A stretch of DNA of 64,000 nt, taken from positions 79,205,630 through 79,269,629 of the forward strand of contig OY986436.1 in NCBI GenBank assembly GCA_963920525.1. Direction: 5' to 3'. Shown here one piece after another: positions 59,140-64,000 of this stretch; within the stretch, counting starts at the first letter, position 1, and each line of letters begins with the position of its first letter. Origin of the DNA: Dichetophora obliterata. Taxonomy: Eukaryota > Arthropoda > Insecta > Diptera > Sciomyzidae. The translations under genes and the position numbers were made by a program. The notes beneath the pieces are model-generated. The model was not told the origin of the DNA. It worked only from the letters and a program-made list of their open reading frames with translations, and did not search any database.

Positions 59140-60130
59140 TCTAATAATCGTAATATAAGCGAAATCAATTCCAATTCACTTTTATTTTTTAACAGAAGTG
59201 TTCCTTGAAATCTAGTCAAAAATTATTTATTTAGTTTTATGTTTGTTAATTTGTTTTCATCTTTTTTTAATTAATAAACTTTAATAAAACAAAAAGTACA
59301 ATACATACTAAAAAAGTTTTATTAAAAAATATAGGTATGTTTATTTTCAAATATGATGAATTTCATGTTAAAATCGAGATGCATTGAACCCGACCCCCAC
59401 AGATATCGATGAAATTTTGTTCATAGCTAAATTTGATTAATACAAACAAACTCTCATTTTTAGAAATGGCTGTTTTGCGATTTTTTGGGCGTGGCACAGT
59501 GGGAAAGTTTTCGAAAAAACGCGAAAATGGTCAAAAAGAGCTCCATTTAAACTACAATAACTCAGAATCGGCTAAACCGATTTCCATGATCTTGGTATCG
59601 TTAAAAAGATATTTTAACAGGCTTTATGACACGTTTTATGACACAAAAAAAAATTACACTGTAAAAAATTTATAAAAAAAAGAAAATTTTAACTAACGAA
59701 AAATCCAAAACGATCAAGGGTTTTTTTGCAGTGTATTACTTTTTTAAAAAGGTTTATCCTTCACCTATACCATATCAAAAAATAAAAATGGGTTCTTTTT
59801 TAGTTTTTTTTTATATAATTTTTTAAGTAGTGTCACTTCTAGTAATTGCCCTTATATTTTATATTTACAGGTAAAATAAATAAACATAGTCCTAGGAAAA
59901 TTATGAATATGTTTTAACACCAATTTTTTAAGTAGTGTCACTTCTAGTAATACGTACCGAAAGTTTTCGAAATAATTCGAATAACAGCGAAAATATCAGG
60001 TCACATTCTTACACATTTACAAAATAGTTCAACAATTATAACATTTTATAACATAAAAATCCATCAACAATTGTTTATACTATTTGCCATGTTTTTATTA
60101 ACTTGTGTTTTATTTTATTTACATTTTTTT
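59140..60130. repeat. Spacer with a 106-bp-offset direct repeat
   Basis: TTTTTTAAGTAGTGTCACTT followed by CTAGTAAT occurs at about 59821-59848 and 59927-59954. The 80-residue plus-strand frame at 59433-59675 overlies GGGCGTGGCACAGTGGG-type dispersed repeat text and is not supported as a gene. Confidence 0.6.
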
Positions 60131-60138
60131 TAAGTTAA

Positions 60139-60607
60139 TTATTTGTAAGAAATTTTGCGCTGCTCAAATTTGGCACAGTCAGAATATCTGCGCACATGTA
60201 CAAAAGTTTCATTTATCGGAATGAATGAATGAAAGCCTTGAGTTCCTGTTATAGTTTGAGCTTCTTTATATCTTGAAAATAGCTTTTCTTTAACGTTGTT
60301 GTATTCGTCAGCATCTGCGTAAGCAACTTGTATGGTGGTCTTATATGTTTCTGATGCCCAGTGATAGAGTTGCCTCGTTGACTGGATTTCATTTTTATTT
60401 GCAATACTATAATTTCGAGCACCTCTCTTCAATGTTCTTCCGATTCCATCACATGCAGATTTTCCGTAACTGGTAGCATTAAAGTGCCATTCAGCGTCAA
60501 TACCAAAATCAGATTTGTGATGGCATAAATTAATGAACACTCTAAAAAGTCGTTTTAAAATTACTACTTTAATTAATGTAAATTTTCAATGTAAATTTAC
60601 TTATATT
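60139..60607 (-). pseudogene. C-terminal part of an uncharacterised transposon-type protein, with a 59-bp intron
   Basis: The reverse-strand frame 60540-60139 contains NLCHHKSDFGIDAEWHFNAT, SYGKSACDGIGRTLKRGARN, then GTQGFHSFIPI. I know this as a recurrent insect and cnidarian protein family with a QYKxxxNLxxHKxDFxIxAEWxFxATSxGKxxCDGxGxxxKR block, usually annotated uncharacterised and likely transposon-derived. At the upstream edge, removing 60542-60600 (GTAAAT...TTTTTAG) joins QQY to KVFINLCHH and rebuilds the conserved QYKxFxNL motif. Upstream of that the frame stops (TAA before HKF), so the copy is incomplete. The divergent zinc-finger gene starts 330 bp away on the plus strand. Confidence 0.6.
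60542..60600 (-). other. Probable 59-bp intron
   Basis: Reverse-strand GTAAATTTACATTG...CGACTTTTTAG. Splicing gives in-frame QQYKVFINLCHHKSDFGI, the pattern expected for this protein family. Unspliced, the frame stops. No strong branch site was picked out. Confidence 0.55.
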
Positions 60608-60929
60608 GCTGAAATTTGTGTTAATGAATGTGTAAAAATAAGTTTTACACACTCATTGTTTAAAATTGCAGCCATTATTGTAGTAAATAGATTTTTTTAT
60701 TTCCAACTTTACATTACTGTTGCTTAAAAGTAAACAACTACTGTAGAATTGCACAGCAAGTGTTTAAAACCACACAGAACAAGTCTAATCTTGCATGCAT
60801 AATACACACAATGTTCAACAGTCGTAAAAGGACGCCACGCGATCTTCATTTTATAGTAAATTGTTGAAGTGTTCAGACATAAATTAAAATAATTTGTATG
60901 TTAATAGTATCTATTTATATTATTTCTAA

Positions 60930-61235
60930 ATGTTTAAGTGTAGTGTCTGTGGAAATAGTTTGCAAAATATTGAAATGCATCATAAGCATCTGTATTTGCA
61001 TAAAAATAGAAAAAATGTGAGCTTCAAGTGTTTGTACCGAAAGTGTGTGAAAAGTTTCACAAATTATTGTGCCTATAAAACTCATTTTTATCGTCACCAT
61101 ATAAAAAAAACAAATGCTCAGAAATCTGCGAAATCAATTCCAGATTACATTTTTAATTGCAGTGCTTGTGAGTTTAGGTCGGAATCTTTTGAAAAAATTA
61201 AAAACCATTTTAATAATCATTTTATAAATAACTAG
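60930..61235 (+). pseudogene. C2H2 zinc-finger N-terminal exon of a split transposon-type gene
   Basis: ATG at 60930. Three C2H2-type fingers follow: FKCSVCGNSLQNIEMHHKHL, FKCLYRKCVKSF with HFYRHH, and FNCSACEFRSESFEKIKNHF. Cys spacing alternates two and four residues. The frame then runs into repeat DNA (61236). A fourth finger resumes at about 63615 with ISCPFHNCPK. Insect genomes contain many proteins with this N-terminal finger set, which I believe are transposon-encoded, function unknown. An AT-rich leader with TATA-like stretches precedes the ATG. Confidence 0.65.
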
Positions 61236-63612
61236 CTGAACCCGGTATGCTTCGCTACCCCCTCGTTTAAAATAAAATTAAAAGTATTTATATATTTACA
61301 AAAATTTATTTATTTAATTTAATTATTGCAATGCTTCGCCTCTTTTTTTGTTGTAAACCAATTAGAATTCAGCGCTGAATCGCATGTAATTTGCTTCATG
61401 CTCCCCCTTTTTATTTTTAGACCAATCAAAAAGCAGCAATTACACAATCAGCTGTTTCGCAGTCTGTTGTGGGAGAATGAGAATGGGGTTACCCCACTCT
61501 CTATTTTAATTAACACGTATTATGAAATCAGCTGTTTTGAAGACAGTGGTGGAAGAAAGAGAATGGGGCTACCCCACTATTTTAATTAATATGTATTTTA
61601 AATTTGTGGTAAAGCCGTTTATAAAAGTAGTAAAAAAGTAGGTGCAGAAGTGTGCATGGTCGAAAAATATTATCATGTAATAAGTATTCCTGAGTCAAAG
61701 CTGAACGCTGTGAAAATTTAAGATCGGTTATCAGGTCTAGCCTCCAATATATCGCAAACAAAGGGGCGTGCTCCGCCCACTTTTCTTTTGGTACGTATTT
61801 CTATTCATGCTAATACCATATACAGCAAATACTGCCGCCGTTGTTCAAAAAATGCCCAAGATATGACGATTTTAAAATTTGGGTTATATGGGCGAGGCCA
61901 CGCCCCTTCGTCCACTCACAACTTTATATAGTCAAGAATTTATTATTTCGTAAGAATATCCTATTGTGAAAATTTAATGATGATCGTTCCAGTAGTTAAG
62001 ACTATATTGCTATTTTTAATTTTCCTAAAAAGGGGCGTGGTCCCACCCACTTTTCTCCTGGTACGTATTCCTAACTTTGCCAATACCATATGTACCAAAT
62101 AGCATCAACGTAGGTCAAAAAATGCCCAAAATATGGCGATTTAAATTTTTAGGTTATATGGGCAGTGCCACGCCCCGTTGTCAAACAAAAACTTCATATA
62201 GCCTTTTATTCTTTCCAGATTCATAGTAAAATGCTGTGAAAGTTTCAGGAAGATCGGTCCAAGGGTTTGGCCTCCTATAAAGCACAAACAAACAAACAAA
62301 CAGACAGACATTCATTTTTATATATATAGATTGAAAGCAGATTTATTATAATTAAAGTAAAATGGGGCGAAAAAGGGGGATTTGGTAATAAAAAATCTAT
62401 GGCTACCTTACCTGTAGATAAAAACTATATAAAACTTTAGGTAAATACATATTACAAAAAAAGTATTTTGTATAGCAAACATTGTTAGTGGTAAGTAAGT
62501 GTTAGTAAGTATCTGAATTAAAAAAGGGGGCAGTGAAGTGGGCGTGGTTCATAGTAATATGGCGACGTTAACAGTATTAAGAGCAATATACTACCAAATA
62601 AAAAATAATCCGTTGGAAGGAACAAATTTGTACAGAGAACAAAAAGTTTAAAACTTAAATTTGGCGTGAAAAGGGGCGTAAAAGGGGGCGTGGCGTAAGA
62701 AATGTTTATTTCTACCTCGCCTGGAGTATAATGTGTATACAATTTGAAGTAAATCTGTTAAAAACTATATGGGAGCCATTACATTACAGACCAGGTTTGG
62801 TCTCCTATAAGGTACAAACAAACAAATAAAGAAACACACATTCCATTTTATATATATAGATAGCTTAAATCCGGCGCTTTGCTGCCGCGGCCCCGTTGCC
62901 AAACGCGAATAAAATGTTATCAGTGAAATTGTATGTGTAAATTGTGGTCGAATACTCAATTCCATGGCTGTGCGACCTATAACTCAAAAGCTGTAGAATT
63001 TCTCAAATTTTGGTTGCATGGGAGGTGACACGCTCCCTTGTCCAACGCCATACAAAGTAATCAGTAAAACTGCATGTGTAAATTGAGTTCGAATGCTGAA
63101 TTCCGAGGCTTTGTTTGCTTTGTTTGATTGACTCAAAAGCTATTCGATATCGCAAATTTGGGTTGTATAAGAGGTGCCACGCCCCTTTGTCCAACTCCCA
63201 TAAAATTTTATCAGTAAAACGCCACGTGTAAATAGTGGTCGAATTTCGAATTCCAAGGATGTGCGGCCTATAACTCCAAAGCTATTCGATATCGCAAATT
63301 TGGGTTGTATGGGAGGTGCCACGCCCCCTTGTCCAACTCTCACAAAATTTTATCTGCGAAGCGGCACGTGTAAATTGTCGAATACCGAATTCCGAGGCTA
63401 AGCGGCTTATAACTCCAAAGATATTCGATATCGCAAATTTGGGTTGTATGGGAGGTGCCACGCCCACTGTTAGTAGGAGGTTGAAATATACTTTACGACC
63501 TATTCTCATACCTACAAAATATACATACAAAATTTCATGAAAATCGGTCGAGCCGTTTCGGAGGAGTTCGATTACGTACCCCGTGACAGAAGAATTTTAT
63601 ATATTAGATAAA
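61236..63612. repeat. 2.4-kb block of tandem TAGCTGAACCCGG...ATATATAGAT repeats splitting the zinc-finger gene
   Basis: At least three modules follow one another. 61234-62333 starts TAACTAGCTGAACCCGG, includes a roughly 271-bp duplicated GGGGCGTGxTCC unit and ends TTTATATATATAGATTG. 62334-62860 ends TATATATATAGATAG. 62866-63610 starts TAGCTTAAATCCGGCGC, holds the 142-bp array and ends TTATATATTAGATAAAG. Each start or end has the form seen in widespread insect repeats whose last part reads CATGAAAATCGGTCGAGCCG. ATAAA flanks the whole block (61229-61233, 63608-63612), a possible target duplication. Confidence 0.7.
62866..63478. repeat. About 142-bp tandem array (GCCACGCCCCCTTG family), array 2
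   Basis: Four to five units, with GCCACGCC at about 63176, 63317 and 63459 (141-142 bp apart). They carry the same internal text as the array at 24.9-25.9 kb: CATAAAATTTTATCAGTAAAA, AATTCCGAGGC and GCTATTCGATATCGCAAATT. The reverse-strand frames across 62765-63530 repeat the phrase RGVAPPIQPKF and are array artefacts. Confidence 0.9.
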
Positions 63613-64000
63613 GAAATTTCTTGTCCTTTTCATAATTGCCCAAAATAATTTTCTTCTAAAATATCCTTTAAAGTGCATTTGAATAGAAATCACAGAGTTG
63701 AAAGAGATGCAAGAGAATCGCAATCAGAAGATTTTTGCCCGAAAAATGTAATTTTCAGTGAAATTAACAATGACAAAAAATATGCAAAAAATCTGTAGAA
63801 AATATTGAAAATTTTCATGATGTCATATGCAAAAATTTTGTGGACTTAATAATTAAATTGAAATGCACGTATCAAGCATCTGATAATGCATCTGATAATG
63901 CACTAAATTTTTTGATTTCCAAGTTGGAAGAAATATTCAAATTACAAAATAAAGCTATTAACGAAAACATATCATGCCTGTGTTCTGATCCTAAAATATC
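63613..64000 (+). pseudogene. Continuation of the split zinc-finger gene, runs off the window
   Basis: It starts with a fourth finger (ISCPFHNCPK, stop, FSSKISFKVHLNRNHRVERD). After a frame change near 63800 it continues VENIENFHDVICKNFVDL, IIKLKCTYQASDNA, LNFLISKLEEIFKLQ up to the window edge. This finger-then-helical layout agrees with 60930-61235 being the 5' part. The in-frame TAA after CPK and the later shift show it is not functional. A 12-bp tandem duplication (GCATCTGATAAT, twice) lies at about 63874-63897. Confidence 0.6.

Noticed and set aside
62518..63540. Series of frames of 60-82 residues, mostly on the reverse strand
   Set aside because: They follow the 142-bp array and dispersed repeats; the peptides repeat with the array.
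1..64000. CRISPR array, bacterial operon, phage or plasmid content
   Set aside because: Spliceosomal introns, LINEs, a SINE and fly-type repeats show a nuclear eukaryotic genome; no regularly spaced short repeats with unique spacers were seen.
1..64000. Endogenous retrovirus or LTR retrotransposon
   Set aside because: No paired long terminal repeats, primer-binding site, protease or integrase motifs were noticed; all reverse transcriptases seen are of non-LTR type.

Overview
The window is AT-rich eukaryotic DNA made almost entirely of transposable elements, most of them decayed and many nested inside one another. No cellular protein-coding gene was recognised. The organism is most likely a fly (Diptera), probably a higher fly with a large repeat-rich genome. 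The evidence is indirect. There are three DD41D mariner relatives of the type first described from tephritid flies (rosa). There are also DD37E elements as known from mosquitoes, short imperfect repeats with the GTCTGTCTGT and CCACGCCC motifs common in dipteran genomes, a tRNA-derived SINE whose body resembles SINEs I recall from fruit-fly genomes, and CAA/CAG-rich host-type spacer. The species cannot be named from the sequence.

Layout. 1-5.3 kb: a Tc1/mariner DD34E transposon with about 217-bp terminal inverted repeats and a transposase split by a 62-bp intron (Minos-like architecture). A 3.4-kb non-LTR retrotransposon lies inside its right terminal repeat. 7.4-10.2 kb: a DD37E transposase remnant interrupted by a 1-kb inverted-repeat element with an 8-bp target duplication, followed by another inverted-repeat element. 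10.2-16.9 kb: host-like spacer with small MITEs and a palindromic element. 16.9-23.6 kb: a large hAT element (CAGTGTTGCCAG ends, imperfect 8-bp target duplication) with a ZMYM1-like transposase remnant, carrying one complete-ended DD41D element and one internally deleted DD41D copy. 23.8-24.2 kb: two MITEs. 24.6-27.7 kb: an inverted-repeat-bounded block holding two tandem arrays. 27.9-30.2 kb: a second hAT-like element with an exact 8-bp target duplication, carrying a DD37E remnant and a Harbinger-like MITE. 30.7-34.3 kb: dipteran short repeats, host-type spacer and a (CA)38 microsatellite. 34.4-42.2 kb: palindromic elements and a SINE. 43.7-48.3 kb: remnants of a Mutator-like transposase, a CACTA/Tnp2-like transposase and an RNase H-bearing LINE. 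51.4-59.1 kb: two related 5'-truncated LINEs, a complete-ended DD41D element and a hAT C-terminal fragment. 60.1-64 kb: two uncharacterised, transposon-type protein families, one with an intron and one split by a 2.4-kb block of repeats and running off the window.

No genes appear to work together as a cellular pathway. The interest lies in the order of insertion (precise target duplications allow relative dating) and in several elements that have clear ends but no recognised family. All coordinates of decayed elements are approximate unless a target duplication is given. Family assignments come from motifs read by eye, not from searches.
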